Below, in pieces: positions 1 through 11,247 of a stretch of DNA of 64,000 nucleotides. Each line of letters starts with the position of its first letter. Positions within the stretch are counted from its first letter, which is position 1. The position numbers and the translations under genes are program-made. The notes under the pieces are model-generated. The model saw only the letters and a list, made by a program, of their open reading frames with translations, searched no databases and was not told the origin of the DNA. This DNA comes from Anisus vortex (lineage: Eukaryota; Mollusca; Gastropoda; Planorbidae): positions 7,352,605 through 7,416,604 of the forward strand of contig OX421507.1 in NCBI GenBank assembly GCA_949126835.1, in the 5' to 3' direction.

Positions 1-142
1 AATTGAGATTAAATCGAAAGTTGTATACAGCGGAAACCTTTAATGCAATCATAGGAGCATAGAAGTAATTCAAGACAGACTTATTGGTTGCGCACGGAGA
101 AAATAAACAACAACATATAATCTCTAAAAATAGAGCAAGCTT
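1..142. repeat. Dispersed repeat, copy 1 (partner at 51560-51705)
   Basis: This stretch reappears with roughly 80% identity by eye at 51560-51705. Shared blocks include AAATCGAAAGTTGTA, TAGAAGT and GCGCACGGA, and the order is the same. It is cut by the window start, so its true left end is unknown. No coding content or terminal repeats are visible. Family not recognised. Confidence 0.6.
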
Positions 143-1094
143 ATTATAGTCTGCGGTGTCATGATGTTGGCTTATCTCCTCTCTCACTGTCAAAATAAAA
201 TGCTCTCTCATGATTATAAAGTTTCTTTTCTCTCACAATTGCAGAGTACAATCTCCTCCTCTCTAAGGCGTTCAGCATATGACTCTCACACATTTTGTTA
301 CCAATGTGATTCGTCACAACGTGATCTGTTTTGGTATTTGCTACTACTGCGACTCAATGCGACCTACCCCCTCCGTACTAACGCGCCCTAAAGCGGCCGC
401 CACGTGTGTGACTAACCTATTGTCGTTTCTTGATTTTTCACCATGCGTTCTGGGTTTTTTAAATACTGCAAGCACGGCTTTTAAAAAGTAGGAATATAGT
501 CTGTTTCGTTAATAAAAACCGGCTGTTTTTATCTAGTTTCGTTTTTTTGCGCTGCGCGTTCAAAATACGGGTAGTTTTCAGTGGCCTTTCGTCTTGTAAT
601 ACTTTTTTTTATAGCCTTCGCTTTTAATTTTTTACTTTATTTATCAATTGCTCTATACCTCCAAATATAACATTTAACAACAGTTCTGATAATAAGGATG
701 CTGCAGATATAGACTTAGATGAATTTCCATTACAACTCGATTTTTGGGCTTTATTATACTCTATCGGACTTTGACGGTAGGGCTAGCGAAAATATTTAGT
801 AGCCAAATCATAGGGTCTCAACACTCAGCGAATGATTCTATCGATAATTCAGCATTTTTTATGTATAAAAGTATAGATTTCCAGAAAGCTAATATATTTA
901 TCTATTTTATGATGTAATTTTTATTCACTTTGGGGAATATTTAGTCATTTAAAAAAAATATTAAAAAATAATTTACTAAATTTAATACAGAGTTCCTTCC
1001 CTTTGGCTAGTACTTTCCCAGGTGTCTTTGGAAACTAGGTTAGTAGCAAATGAGTTAAACAATTTTAAAATTTGACATTACTTCTCTCCTGCAG
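143..1094 (+). other. Intron sequence upstream of the DDOST last exon
   Basis: AT-rich sequence with no recognisable exon or repeat. It ends in a pyrimidine-rich tract and CTGCAG directly before the DDOST coding exon, so it is read as the last intron of that gene. Short ORFs here have no coding character. Confidence 0.55.
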
Positions 1095-1250
1095 GTCTCA
1101 GTACGACCCCTGGAGCATACCCAGTACGAGCGGTTCATCCTCTCAGCCTACCCGTACTACGCCAGTGCATTCTCCATGATGGTCGGAGTCTTCTTACTTA
1201 GCTTAGTATTCTTACATTATAAAGAGGAAGTAAAAGATAAAAAAGAATAG
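1095..1250 (+). CDS. DDOST: DDOST (OST48) terminal coding exon, partial gene
   Basis: The exon encodes the last 51 residues and the stop of the 48-kDa subunit of oligosaccharyltransferase, the ER membrane complex that transfers N-glycans to nascent proteins. The acceptor is CTCTCCTGCAG and the frame is open from the first base to TAG at 1248-1250. The peptide carries HTQYERFI and [12 protein letters not shown], which I recognise as the strongly conserved end of animal OST48. A single membrane helix (about [13 protein letters not shown]) and a short lysine-rich cytosolic tail (KEEVKDKKE) follow. That matches the family's type I topology with a lysine-containing tail near the C-terminus. The rest of the gene lies upstream of the window. 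Codons are ordinary and no break is seen. The identification is from memory of the family and is very likely right. Confidence 0.93.
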   Translation, partial: VSVRPLEHTQYERFILSAYPYYASAFSMMVGVFLLSLVFLHYKEEVKDKKE

Positions 1251-1375
1251 CATTTAGAATAGCATTTAGTGTTAGAAAATAATTATTCCTATGGTTAAAC
1301 TATTGTGTATTGTTCTTTAAAGTTGTGTGTTTTTTTTCTCAATAAAATTCCATTTTTGCTACATTTTTTTCATTG
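1251..1375 (+). other. DDOST 3'UTR with polyadenylation signal
   Basis: AATAAA lies at 1341-1346, about 90 bases after the stop, followed by a T-rich stretch suited to cleavage. The actual cleavage site cannot be fixed from sequence. Confidence 0.6.
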
Positions 1376-2117
1376 TGAGATTGAGTTAAATAAATCTTTA
1401 AAATTATGTCACTGTTTATTAGTTTTCTATTTTATTGTCATTCTATTTGTTATAGACAAGTTGTCTAACTAGGAGTTAGTGTTGTATTTGTATATGTAGG
1501 ATTTTAGTTGTACTGTCTTTAGTTATTGACACTCAAAAAAATGGTGCATGATTTTCATTTATTTTTGGATCAAATCCACAATTGTGGATAAGAGCATGTG
1601 AGAGCATGAGAGTGATATATTGGTGTGCTTTTCATATACAAATGACCATCATTATCATTAAATTATTTTTTTTATAATGTCATAATGAAAAGGTTATTCA
1701 TATTAGGTCAGTGATTTACTTTCTTGCACAATTTTTTTTTCAACACCCGTCCCAGTGATGTGATATAAACTAAACAAAAAAATAGAATACGAAAACCTAA
1801 AATTAAAATTGTATTGGCGTGGGAACAAATGCGCCAGAAATAGTTTTATTTAAGCTTCTGTACCAAATACTTTATCCGGAGCTAATCCTTTATAAATTTG
1901 AATTTCATTTTCTTAGATATAAGTGTGGCCCATATCTTCCACTTGTACAACTTGCCCCACTCTCCCCTAAATGCAATCATTGCCAAAAGTAAGTACACAA
2001 ATATATTGTGTACTAAAGTAAATAGAAGACCTGATAAGCAAAAATTAAGTCAATAGTCGGCCTTTGCAATGTAAACAATTTCCAAAAAGTTACAGGCAAA
2101 GGGAATTCACTGATCAT
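1376..2117. other. Non-coding spacer
   Basis: AT-rich intergenic sequence downstream of DDOST. I see no exon, repeat family or motif that I can support. Confidence 0.4.
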
Positions 2118-2356
2118 AGGGTCGGTGAAGCAGCGTTCACCAGTTTCTGTGGCCACGGCATACTAGGGGATGTGTGGCCAGCACAATGCCCAGCCGCCTT
2201 TACTAATGCCACAACTAATGTCAGGTACCCATCAGAGGTGGGTAGACTCGGGGACACCCTCAAGTCCTGGGAAAAATCCTAGCCTCCACCAGGATTCGAA
2301 GCCAGGGCCTTCGGATCGCCAGTTGAATGCGCTGCCGCTCAGCTACCTTGCCCCAT
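2118..2356 (-). mobile_element. tRNA-derived SINE, family 1
   Basis: On the minus strand the element starts with a tRNA-like head. The B-box equivalent appears on the + strand as GGATTCGAAGCC. A conserved body follows, with blocks CAGGTACCCATC and GTGGCCAGCACAATGCCCA on the + strand. The same head-body order recurs at 20632, 24252, 31402, 42233, 49131, 55861 and 59530. No terminal duplication is clear. Confidence 0.85.
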
Positions 2357-2811
2357 TCACAGAGCCGAAAAGTATAAGTAGCAATGCAGCAGTGTTTAAA
2401 ATGAAATTAATTCTAAATGAGTTTACCGTACAAAAAAATTAACAACGTCAGATGAACAAACAATTTATTTGCAATGATTTGTTAATGGAAATTTGCCTTT
2501 CACCACCCATGTCACACATATGGCCTGAGTACTAGTAGGAAAGTCTTCTATTATAATAGGTTTTGACAAGGAAATCCCTCCGCTAATATTTTGAATAGAC
2601 ATAACGAATTCAGTTTCCCCTCAAACACACCTTTTCTTTTATCGCAATGAAATGGACGTAGGATGAAAATCATGAGATAGATCCTGCAAGAAATAAGGGG
2701 AGGCAACAGGTCAATACACACCGAAGAAAATTTTTTGATGTTAGCGAGGTTGTTGTTACAACAACCATAAAACATCTGATTTATCTTCTTTCTTTTTTTC
2801 AGTAAGAAAAA
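2357..2811. other. Non-coding spacer
   Basis: AT-rich, with no supported feature. The short minus ORF here lacks coding character. Confidence 0.35.
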
Positions 2812-3155
2812 AAATATAATAATAATAATAGTATTTATAAAGCGCTATCAACAAACATAATCTAGGCTCAAAGCGCGTCAAAAGACCGTGAACAAAACAT
2901 ACCTACAGGTAATAACGTATAATGACTAGGGTTATACAAAACTAGACGAAAATAAAACGAAAGAACTGATTACTAAAGGTGAATCTTAAAATAGTGAGTC
3001 TTTAAGTTTTTTTTTAAGGTGTCATAGCAGGCGGTTTGTCTGAGCTTGATGGGGAGCGAGTTCCATACCTTCGGGCCAAATGATGAGAAGGCTCTCATAC
3101 CACAGGTCTTCAGCGAGAATATCACCAATAACTGTAAACATAAGGAGCTGTTCAA
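2812..3155 (-). mobile_element. LINE fragment (family L2x), C-terminus and 3' end
   Basis: The minus strand encodes the end of a non-LTR retrotransposon ORF2: GPKVWNSLPIKLRQ then YDTLKKNLKTH, closing at a stop at 2973. The 3'UTR follows, and its end appears on the + strand as AATAATAATAAT then AGCGCTATCAACAAACATAA. The same 3' end occurs at 13548, 22360 and 29895, always with an ATT-type tail. The 5' part is missing, as usual for target-primed reverse transcription products. The clade looks CR1/L2-like but is not certain. Confidence 0.75.
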
Positions 3156-3607
3156 TGCCCATGCTGTTTCTAAATTATATTAATGATTTACCCAATTGCA
3201 TCAACACGGGAACACAATTAAAATTATTTGCAGATGATTGCATAATTTATAGAACAATCTTACAAAAAGACCTGGATGGATGACTAAAATGGGAATCTAA
3301 GAGGAGTACCGGTAGGTCTTTTCATCCAGAATAAAAATTCCAACTGCTAAGAGCATCCATCTAAGAAAAAGAAACAAATAAGCTCTTAATTAAAAAACTA
3401 CTTCATTCTTGGTAAAAACCTAACTCAAACGAAAAATGCAAAGTTCTTATATATAAGTCAAATAGGAGTAGTAATAACTTATCTTGACCCATCAAGTAAA
3501 GAGAACATTAAAAAATTAGAACGAATTCAGAAAAGAGCTGCAAGTTCATTTCTGGCGAATATTCACAACTGAAGAGAGTAACACCACTAAACCTAGAAAC
3601 ACTAAAG
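3156..3607 (+). pseudogene. LINE reverse transcriptase relic (family L1x), broken
   Basis: The fragment carries the RT palm block LFLNYINDLPNCI and LFADDCIIYR (the FADD active-site motif), so it derives from a LINE ORF2. Frameshifts follow, then a downstream block LERIQKRAASSFLANIHN and VTPLNLETL. The latter matches in type the start of the better-kept C-terminal piece at 42671. The ORF is cut at 3607 by the hAT element starting at 3608. It is not functional. Confidence 0.7.
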
Positions 3608-5290
3608 CAGGGGCCGGTAACCTAAGGCACGCGTGCCAAGTTTGGCACGCATAGCGATTTTCAATGGCCCTCGAGAGACCGTCAAGAGTTCTTTTTATTT
3701 TTTTTATTTTCCGGTTCTGAATGAGGAAAACTGGCTGTTGTAGCCGATGTTTTTGAATGACAGAGTGACACATTTCAGTGAGTTGAACGCATTTACAAAG
3801 ACGGGGTCAAACAGCACTTGAACTGTTAGACCACTGGAATGGATTTGCATATATCTTGAGTGAAATCAATTTTAAAACATTTAACTATAGGCCTTAGTAC
3901 CTTTATTAAGGCATATATTATGATATATATTATATAGTTGGGCTTTTTAGTATATAGTTTGAAGCACTTAAAGCGGAGTTTTCTAAACTAAGGCAAGACT
4001 TTCAAATTCATTGACTCATTTTTTCATACCTCCTCAAGCCTAACTGGTTTGATCTTACTACAACCTTCTTAGATGTAGATGTATTCTAAGTGGAGGGATA
4101 TTGACGATTTTAAAACGCTGCCAGTTGAATTTTAAACATCCAAAAACAATGGGCATGGAAATGCCAATTTGCGGGAAAATATGGAAGGAAGATGCTTAGG
4201 AAAGTCATCTGCTATTCTCAACTGCCAGGCATCCATCCATTCGCTCTATTTTCAGATGTATATTCTATTCAACGTACACTTGTGAACAGTACTTATTGCA
4301 TATGAAAGCCGTGTTAAGCATTCAAAGAGGTCACTTACACTTCACTACTCAGAAATGACTAAATATGGATCTGACATTTTAAATTAGCAAAGAGCAAGAC
4401 AAAGCGCTCATTAATTGACACAGACTAATTACATTAAAAATAGCTTTTAAGCTCAAATTAAACTTAAATATAAGTAATTCTAAACAAAATTAGTTTTTAT
4501 AAATTTAATAAATAAATATAAGAGACTTTTTAAAAGGATTATGTTATGCCGTTCTTGTAATTATTAGGGTAATGTTAAAAAGATAAGCTTCTTAAGGTTA
4601 AATGGACAAACAATTAATGCAGGAAATGTTTATTTAGAACTGTTTAACGTAAATTAATTGTACCTCTCTAATTAAATCTTGTAATAAATACCATAATGGT
4701 GGCGCTATATAAATAAATAAAAATTAGTTAGTAAAAGTCAAAAATATTTGTTTTGCTACAAAACATAAATTGTTTGGTAGCACTATTGAATCAAATTTAG
4801 AATTAGAAACTTTATTTTAATTAAAGCGAGATAATTAATCCGTTTTATTTGCGTTAATTTGTAATATTATGTGTCTTATTTTTCTTTTATAAAAGACTAA
4901 ATGGCCTACAACTTATAACTTTATAATGACCAAACTGTAAAAAGTATTTGAAAATTATATAAATATTGTGTGACTAAAACATTAAATGCACATTTTTTTA
5001 AACTTTACATTAACTACCCAGTTTGAATGATTACTACGTATCAATTCTGCTCAATTATAATTGGTTTCTGGGCTATTGTAAATTGAGCAAATAAAAAAAA
5101 TATCAGAAAAACTGAGAACAAAATATAATCAATATTAGCTTTTGCAGATCCTTATCTTGACAGCTAAATAATAATGTTTACAAAATAATTAAACTAACAT
5201 AAAAATTTGAAAGCTTAGTAATAAAGTATTGTATTTTGTATAAATGCCAATAAAAAGGATGATAAAATTAATTGTAATCTTTCTTCCCGA
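3608..5290 (-). mobile_element. hAT family D element, inverted and truncated copy
   Basis: It starts with CAGGGGCCGGTAAC, the right terminus of family D, and runs as the reverse complement of 36120-41907 with the nested insertions absent. Matching blocks include GATCTTACTACAACCTTC (against the complement of 41275-41300) and the region of 4900-5060 against 40330-40450. The + strand here holds a decayed hAT transposase C-terminus (STYTCEQYLLHMKAV, compare STYVCEQ in element C). The other terminus is not found, so the copy is truncated near 5290. It lies inside a LINE relic. Confidence 0.75.
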
Positions 5291-6430
5291 GTGACATCTT
5301 GTTTTTTTTCTATCCCAACTTGGGATATTGGCTTTTTTTTTCGAGGACCTTGGCTTTTTAACTTGGCTTTTTTTTTTCAAGAAAATATTAGCATATTTTA
5401 TGTATTTTAGTAGTGTCCAAAATGTATTTTGGGAAGCGATTAAAAGTATAAATGATTATGTCATCTTTATTGCTACAGAAAATTTGGCTAGACTCATAGT
5501 GACACTGTGTCACCAACGACAGCTCGGTTATATCAGTTATATCGTATGATAATAGTGCTGAGTTGGCTGGAATTTGAGTGAATGGATAAGGTGGCAACGA
5601 GGATGGGGAGGGGAGGGTAAAGTGGTGTGTAATTAATCTAACCTCACATTTGACAACACAAAATTAATTGATCAGACATCAAGGTAAACACCCGCCGGAG
5701 CCGCTTATTGCAAGTGAATAGAAGAAATATTCCACATCATATGACTAAGCTTATGTAGGTTAACTGAGACAAAAAAACAATGCGAGGTGGGAGGAGAGAC
5801 AAATAGTGTAAATAAGTAGGGTGGGGTGGGGTGGCAAATGATAGGCAAATAGTATAAAGGGGTGGGGGCAACATTTTTCATTTGGAAAATAGTGCACGAT
5901 TCGGGGTGGGGGCAATAATAAATCAGGCCTTTTCTCCACTTGTGTATGATTTCACCCTAAACCCTAAACAATTTGAAAACAATTTTTTAAAGTATCAAAA
6001 ATTGAAACGTAAACAGATCATAACAAAAAATACAATTTTTATATCCATAAACCAAAAAAAAACATATTTTCAATTTGTTAATATTTTTTTTATTGTTCTA
6101 GGGATAGAAAAAGGAGAGGGGGAGCGGAAAGGTGCACATGGGGAGAATTGAAAAATAAAGGGGGGGGGGTTGAAGGAAAAATAGGTCACCGAGACCATTT
6201 TTATTATAACTTGGCTTTTCTGGGCTTTTTTTAGGAGCTCAACTTGGCTTTTCTGAATTTTTAGAGCGGTATCACTGGTAATGCCACACTTATTCCAAAC
6301 ATATATATAAAGTCTTGTATTTTTTTTATTAAATAATATTTTACAAAAAGAATGCACGTTTTCTTTAGAAAATGATACAAGGTACTTAACCCGGATTACA
6401 GTATTAATAAAAAATGAAAATTAAGCTATT
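5291..6430. other. Non-coding, AT-rich spacer
   Basis: The phrase AACTTGGCTTTT recurs at about 5360, 6210 and 6240 in T-rich context, and G-runs occur near 5820 and 6160. No gene or known repeat family is supported. Confidence 0.35.
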
Positions 6431-6844
6431 TCCCTTTGTATACATGTCTAGCAAAATTTTGGGGGGCGCAAAATTGAGGATTTTTTTATTATTTGGGGAT
6501 TTAAAAATATAAACTTTTAAAAAGTTTAGTGCTTCTGTGCGCTACTAGCAAAGGCAGATGAATTAATAGGTAATGAAAGGCGAAGGGTATTTTATTTAAG
6601 TTGTCTTAGAAAATAGGAAAGTTAAGGAAAATATGCTCTAACAGTAGCCTTAGTTTGGCAACCTCGCTGTGCGTAGCGGAGTGCAAAAAGTCAGCCTTTC
6701 ACTTTCCCCGGTCACACCCTGGATGCGATGCGCGGCGGAATATTATAGTGAAGTGACTGAAGTGACGTGACCTTCATGTCAGTTCATGAATCGTAAGCTG
6801 AGTTGCTTGCATTGGCAGTGCAGTTGTTGTTTTTGTTCATTTTT

Positions 6845-7329
6845 ACTTCCTTTATTTTAAGTTGCATTTTCTGTCTGTCTGCAATCATGCGTCGTGGGAG
6901 CAAAACTTTGCTTCAATTTTTCGACCACTTCCCGTGGTCCGATCAAGCTGAAATTTGGACAGCAGATTTGGGGCCCCTAACAATACATCCTATCAAATTT
7001 TCAGTTAAAACGACTTAATAATACTACACTTATGACAATATTCATTTCTTAAAAGGAAAGTATAAGAAATATTTTGATTTCGCGTTAAAAACGCCTGTGC
7101 AACTTTTTATACTTTTTCGGCGCAAAGCTAGAAAAAAAAAATTATGCGCTCAGATTATTTTTAGAAAAATTCATACGGAGTAAGGAGATATTTTTGAGAT
7201 TTGCGACACAGATATTTTTCTGTACGTTTCATTTCCAGTAGTTAATCAATTATTTAATTACATGATGGTAAACTTAGTTTGCAAATAAAGGTAGTATAAT
7301 GAAAACTTCGTTTTTATGGTTTTCTTGTT
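6845..7329. repeat. About 485-bp repeat, tandem copy 1
   Basis: Nearly identical to 7330-7824 and clearly related to 56150-56651. It begins ACTTCCTTTATTTTAAGTTG, contains CTGTCTGTCTG, then a 43-codon stretch starting MRRGSKTLL, and ends TATGGTTTTCTTGTT. Family not recognised. Confidence 0.8.
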
Positions 7330-7824
7330 ACTTCCTTTATTTTAAGTTGCAATTTCTGTCTGTCTGTCTGTCTGCCATCATGCGTCGTGGGAGCAAAACT
7401 TTGCTTCGATTTTTCGACCACTTCCCCTGGTCCAATCGAGCTGAAATTTGGACAGCAGATTTGAGGCGCCTAACAATACATCCTATCAAATTTTCAGTTA
7501 AAACGACTTAATAATACTACACTATTATGACAATATTCATTTCTTAAAAGGAAAGTATAAGAAAAATTTTGCGATCACTTTAAAAATGCCTATGTAACTT
7601 TTTATAGTTTTTCGGCGCAAAGCTAGAAAAAAAAATTATGCGCTAAGATTATTTTTAGAACAATTCATACGGAGTAAGGAGATATTTTTGAGATTTGCGA
7701 CACAGATATTTTTCTGTACGTTTCATTTGCAGTAATCAATCAATTATTTAATTACATGATGGTAAACTTAGTTTGCAAATAAAGGGAGTATAATAAAAAC
7801 TTCGTTTTTATGGTTTTCTTGTTA
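7330..7824. repeat. About 495-bp repeat, tandem copy 2
   Basis: Head-to-tail with copy 1. The short reading frame MRRGSKTLLRFFDHFPW is kept with a few substitutions and the same stop. Whether it is translated is unknown. Confidence 0.8.
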
Positions 7825-7912
7825 GACTGTTAATTACGAAAACGAGTACATTAAATAATAAAATCCCCTAAGTGGCACAAGATGGTTCAGTCGAATTGAT
7901 TTATTAACACCT

Positions 7913-8932
7913 ATGCGGTACCAGTTATCTCATGTTTGTGATGCTTTGGAAGAGATTTCTGAAGACACTAAAATGATCTCGTGGCAGTATTGCGAAGGTA
8001 GAAGCACTTGGGTTACTTTAAAATATCTCAGACTTCAAGTTTATTGTTGCACTTGTCACATAGCACAACATTTTGTTTCAAGTAAACATAACTAGTAAGA
8101 CATTGCAAGAAAAGGACTTAGATCTCCAGAGAGCAGTTAATCACCTGAAAAAACAACGAAGAGTTTTTGGTTGCCGCTAGAAGTGATTTAAAGTTCAATA
8201 GAGTTCTGGTTCATGCTAATGAAGTAGCATACAAAGTTGCATGGACTAGAACCTGTATTTGATAAAGAAAAGGTCCGAATTACATAAAAAAAGAACATGG
8301 TTGATTACGAATCAACAGATGAATCAGTAAATATTGCAGGTGACCCCTCAGAAAGTTTCAAGATCCACTTTTATGTTGCTGCTTTAGACACAGCTGCTTA
8401 TGCAGTAAAAGAAAGATTTTTCCCAGTTAAATAAAGTATCTGGTGTCTTTGGATTTTTGTACAACATTCCTGACCTTAAAAACAAGACTACATCAGAGGT
8501 TAAGTCGATGTACAAAAACTTGGGAAAACATTAACGATTGAAAAAGATGAAGGTTTGAATGCATCTGACATTGCTGCTGTACGACAGTGTTCTGAACTTA
8601 GAGCAATTTCTCATCATCTCCATGACTCAGTATCGAACCCTGAAGAAAAACTAAACTACATTTACCAACAGAATCTGGAAAATGGATTTCTCAACACTTG
8701 TGTAGCCCTTCGTATTTTGCTTACGTTGGCACATTCCGTAGCTAGTACTGAACAAAGTTTTTCAAAATTTAAGCTAATTAAAACCTATATGCGTAGTACA
8801 ATGTGTCAGGAGAGACTTGCAGTTCTGGTGACAATTTCTATTGAAAGTGAGATAGCAAGACAGTTAGACTCAAAAGCCCTCATACAAGAATTTGCTAAGC
8901 GGAAAGCAAGAAAAGTACCATTAGGGTTTTAG
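7913..8932 (+). pseudogene. hAT transposase relic, ZMYM1-like
   Basis: The 125-codon end (8555-8932) holds a hAT C-terminal dimerisation region: YIYQQNLENGF, then ALRILLTLAHSVASTEQSF, SKFKLIKTYMRSTM and QERLAVLVTISIE. This is the signature block of ZMYM1-like hAT transposases. Upstream, VCDALEEISED (7937 on) and TLQEKDLDLQRAVNHLKKQ (about 8100) belong to the same protein in other frames. Several frameshifts and stops separate them, so the gene is dead. Such proteins cut and paste their own element and need an N-terminal zinc-finger part, which is not visible here. Confidence 0.8.
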
Positions 8933-8935
8933 TCT

Positions 8936-9397
8936 TGAGTATAAATACTGGTGATCAGTATTTCAAAGTGACTTTTGGACCGTAGTTAAGAAACCAATAA
9001 TCCAATATCCAACAATATCAAGTACTCTTTGTGTATTTTTAAAGTGTTATGAAAATAGAAAAAAATATAGATAATCTAACTGTTAGTTTCTGTTTGTTAT
9101 TAAGAGAACTGTACATAATGCAGGTATAAAACCTATAAACCCATATATCTAATGTAAAAGAGAGTATTATGTAAATTTTCTAATAATAACTTAGATTTCT
9201 ATTTATTAATCTATAATGCAAAACAATTGTTACTTTTCATTCTACTGTTTTATTTACATTTCACGGTTAGCAATCAAAGGTTATAAAATAAAATTCTTTG
9301 TTCGACTATAACAATATTTATTAACAAAAACACATTTTCGCAGTTCCATATCCGGCAGACCTCGCCGAAAGCACTTTAATGAGGGCGCAGAATTTGT
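8936..9397 (+). other. Untranslated end of the hAT relic
   Basis: AT-rich sequence between the transposase stop and the right terminus of the element. No other feature seen. Confidence 0.4.
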
Positions 9398-9435
9398 TTT
9401 CGCATAGGGCGCCAAAAACCCTAGAGCCGCCCTGT

Positions 9436-9705
9436 TTAAGATGTTCTTCTCCAAGTCTATTTAGGATGTTCTTCTCCAAGTCTTTTTAGGATGTTCTTCT
9501 CCAAGTCTATTTAGGAAGTTCTTCTCCAAGTCTATTTAGGATGTTCTTCTCCAAGTCTATTTACGATATTCTCCTCCAAGTCTATTTAGGATGTTCTTCT
9601 TCAAGTCTATTTAGGATGTTCTTCTCCAAGTCTATTTACGATATTCTTCTCCAAGTCTATTTAGGATGTTCTTCTTCAAGTCTATTTAGGATGCTTCTCA
9701 AAGTC
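9436..9705. repeat. Minisatellite, 25-bp unit, about 11 copies
   Basis: The unit is close to GATGTTCTTCTCCAAGTC plus TATTTAG, with single-base variants. It starts directly after the hAT right end at 9434. It reads as an open frame in places only because of its simple composition. Confidence 0.9.
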
Positions 9706-10013
9706 CATTTAGGATTTATTTTCAATCTTTTCTCCTGGGCTATCCATCTCAGCGCAGTCCTGTGGAGGGAGTCAGACGTCATTCTGCAGACACAGCCCAA
9801 CCATTAACGTCTACTTGTAAAAAAAAACCGCTTCTAATATAATATGTAAGTATATTATGTGAAAAACGAAATGTTAACAAGAGTTTTCCCTCTTATAATA
9901 TACGACTAACGGCAACGGTCCATTTTGTGTATTGTATAATAATAAGCTACCCATTTTATTTGTATTCTTTCTGCACCAGTAAACCCAACTTGTTTTGTAG
10001 CCTACTTCCTTAG
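9706..10013. other. Non-coding spacer
   Basis: No supported feature. Confidence 0.35.
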
Positions 10014-10101
10014 CAGCACACTATACTGGCCCAATATTTGTCCAATATTAGGCCAAGTTTTAAGGATTGGACCAATATTGAACCAATATAGTGTGCTGTT
10101 A
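10014..10101. mobile_element. Palindromic fold-back element (small MITE)
   Basis: Left arm AGCACACTATACTGGCCC and right arm ending CCAATATAGTGTGCT are near-perfect inverted repeats, with CCAATATT phrases inside. The element is about 88 bp. A decayed relative with TATATTGGCC and GGTCAATATT lies at about 18240-18310. No ORF. Confidence 0.7.
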
Positions 10102-10143
10102 TGTTTTTTTATTTGACATTTATTCGGAATTCATAGTTTAGCA

Positions 10144-10766
10144 CAGGGGTGGGCAAGCTTTTGCTAATAGTGTGCCAAGTGCCAACCTACGATTTCAAAT
10201 TCTAATAAATTTATTCTCAATGTAACTAAGATCTCTTTAATGTTTCATACTGTTCGATGCAATTGACGAGGCGACTGCCAATAAACGGAATAGATACATA
10301 GTAATCATACAAACTGAGTAGTTAATGTAATGTTTTAAAATATAAATATAAACTCTTTGGTCATATAATATTCATAAAATTGTCAAGTACTTTGAACAGT
10401 TTGATCATTTCAAAGCTATACATTGTAAGTCATTTATTCTTTTATAATAGAAAAACAAAAAGAAAAAAGGTAAAATATTAGCGCAAATAAAATGGGTTAA
10501 TTACCTCCCTTTAATTAAAAACCCGTATCCACATTTGATTCCATAGTGATGCCAAACAGGTTATGTTTTGTAATATAACAAATATTAGTGACTAATTATT
10601 ATTTCTTTATATAAAAATAAATCCAACGTTATGGTATTCATTGCAAGATTTTATTATTAGAGGACTAAAACAATTTACGTTAAACAGTTGTAAAATAAAC
10701 GATTCTTGCATTTATTGTTTGTCCATTTAAGAAGTTTATCTTTTAAAAATTAATAATTACATAATC
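10144..10766 (+). mobile_element. hAT family D, left part only
   Basis: It starts CAGGGGTGGGCAAGC (family D left terminus). From about 10260 it matches 40320-40800 of the large D element closely, for instance TAGTAATCATACAAACTGAG and CCAACGTTATGGTATTCATT. It stops at about 10766 where a LINE begins, so it is truncated. Confidence 0.75.
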
Positions 10767-11245
10767 TGGACCAGCAAAAGCATTGGTCTCCAAACAAAGG
10801 TAAGACTTTACAGAGCCCTTGTCAAAACCATTGCTCTGTTTGAATGTGAGACCTGCACGCTGCTATCAGCAGAAAAATACTTCGAATTTCCTACGTAGAA
10901 CACAGGACTCATGCGTATGTGTGGGACAGAATATCCTCAATTGCAGGCCTCTAAGAAAACATTATGGCAACAATCAAACGGTGCAAACTGATATGGCTCG
11001 GTCATGTGTTGCGGCATAATAACGTGCCAAAAAACAATCTTCCAAGGCACTGTAGAAGGTGGACGTCGGAGAGGCCGTCAGCGGAGATGCTGGTTCGACA
11101 ACGTAAAGTATTGGACAGGGCTGCAGTTGATTCAACTATTGACAACCGCTCAAGATAGACAAAAGTGGAGAAAGTTGACTGCGGGGGTGTCCGTTCGCTC
11201 CCCCAATCGACAACAACGGTCAAGGGATTGATGATGATGATGATG
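10767..11245 (+). pseudogene. LINE endonuclease-RT fragment, C-terminal part and 3' tail
   Basis: The first block LQTKVRLYRALVKTIALFE belongs to the RT thumb region. A frameshifted second part has IWLGHVLRH, QGTVEGGRRRGRQRRCWFDN and WTGLQLIQLL, then SPNRQQRSRD and a stop. This is the typical C-terminus of a widespread RTE-like endonuclease-RT family (clade from memory). The 3' tail is a short ATG/GAT repeat (11230-11247), as expected for elements with microsatellite tails. A second fragment lies at 30090-30370. Confidence 0.8.
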
Positions 11246-11247
11246 AT

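Larger units (their letters stand above)
6431..9434 (+). mobile_element. ZMYM1-like hAT transposon relic, inferred extent
   Basis: The right end is GAGCCGCCCTG (9424-9434), the complement of a hAT-type CAGGGCGGCTC terminus, next to GGGCGCC. A transposase relic lies at 7913-8932. TTTTGGGGGGCGCAAAATT at about 6455 resembles the sub-terminal left end of such elements, but a clean left terminus was not found, so the left limit is inference. Two copies of an unrelated repeat (6845-7824) sit inside. Confidence 0.55.
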
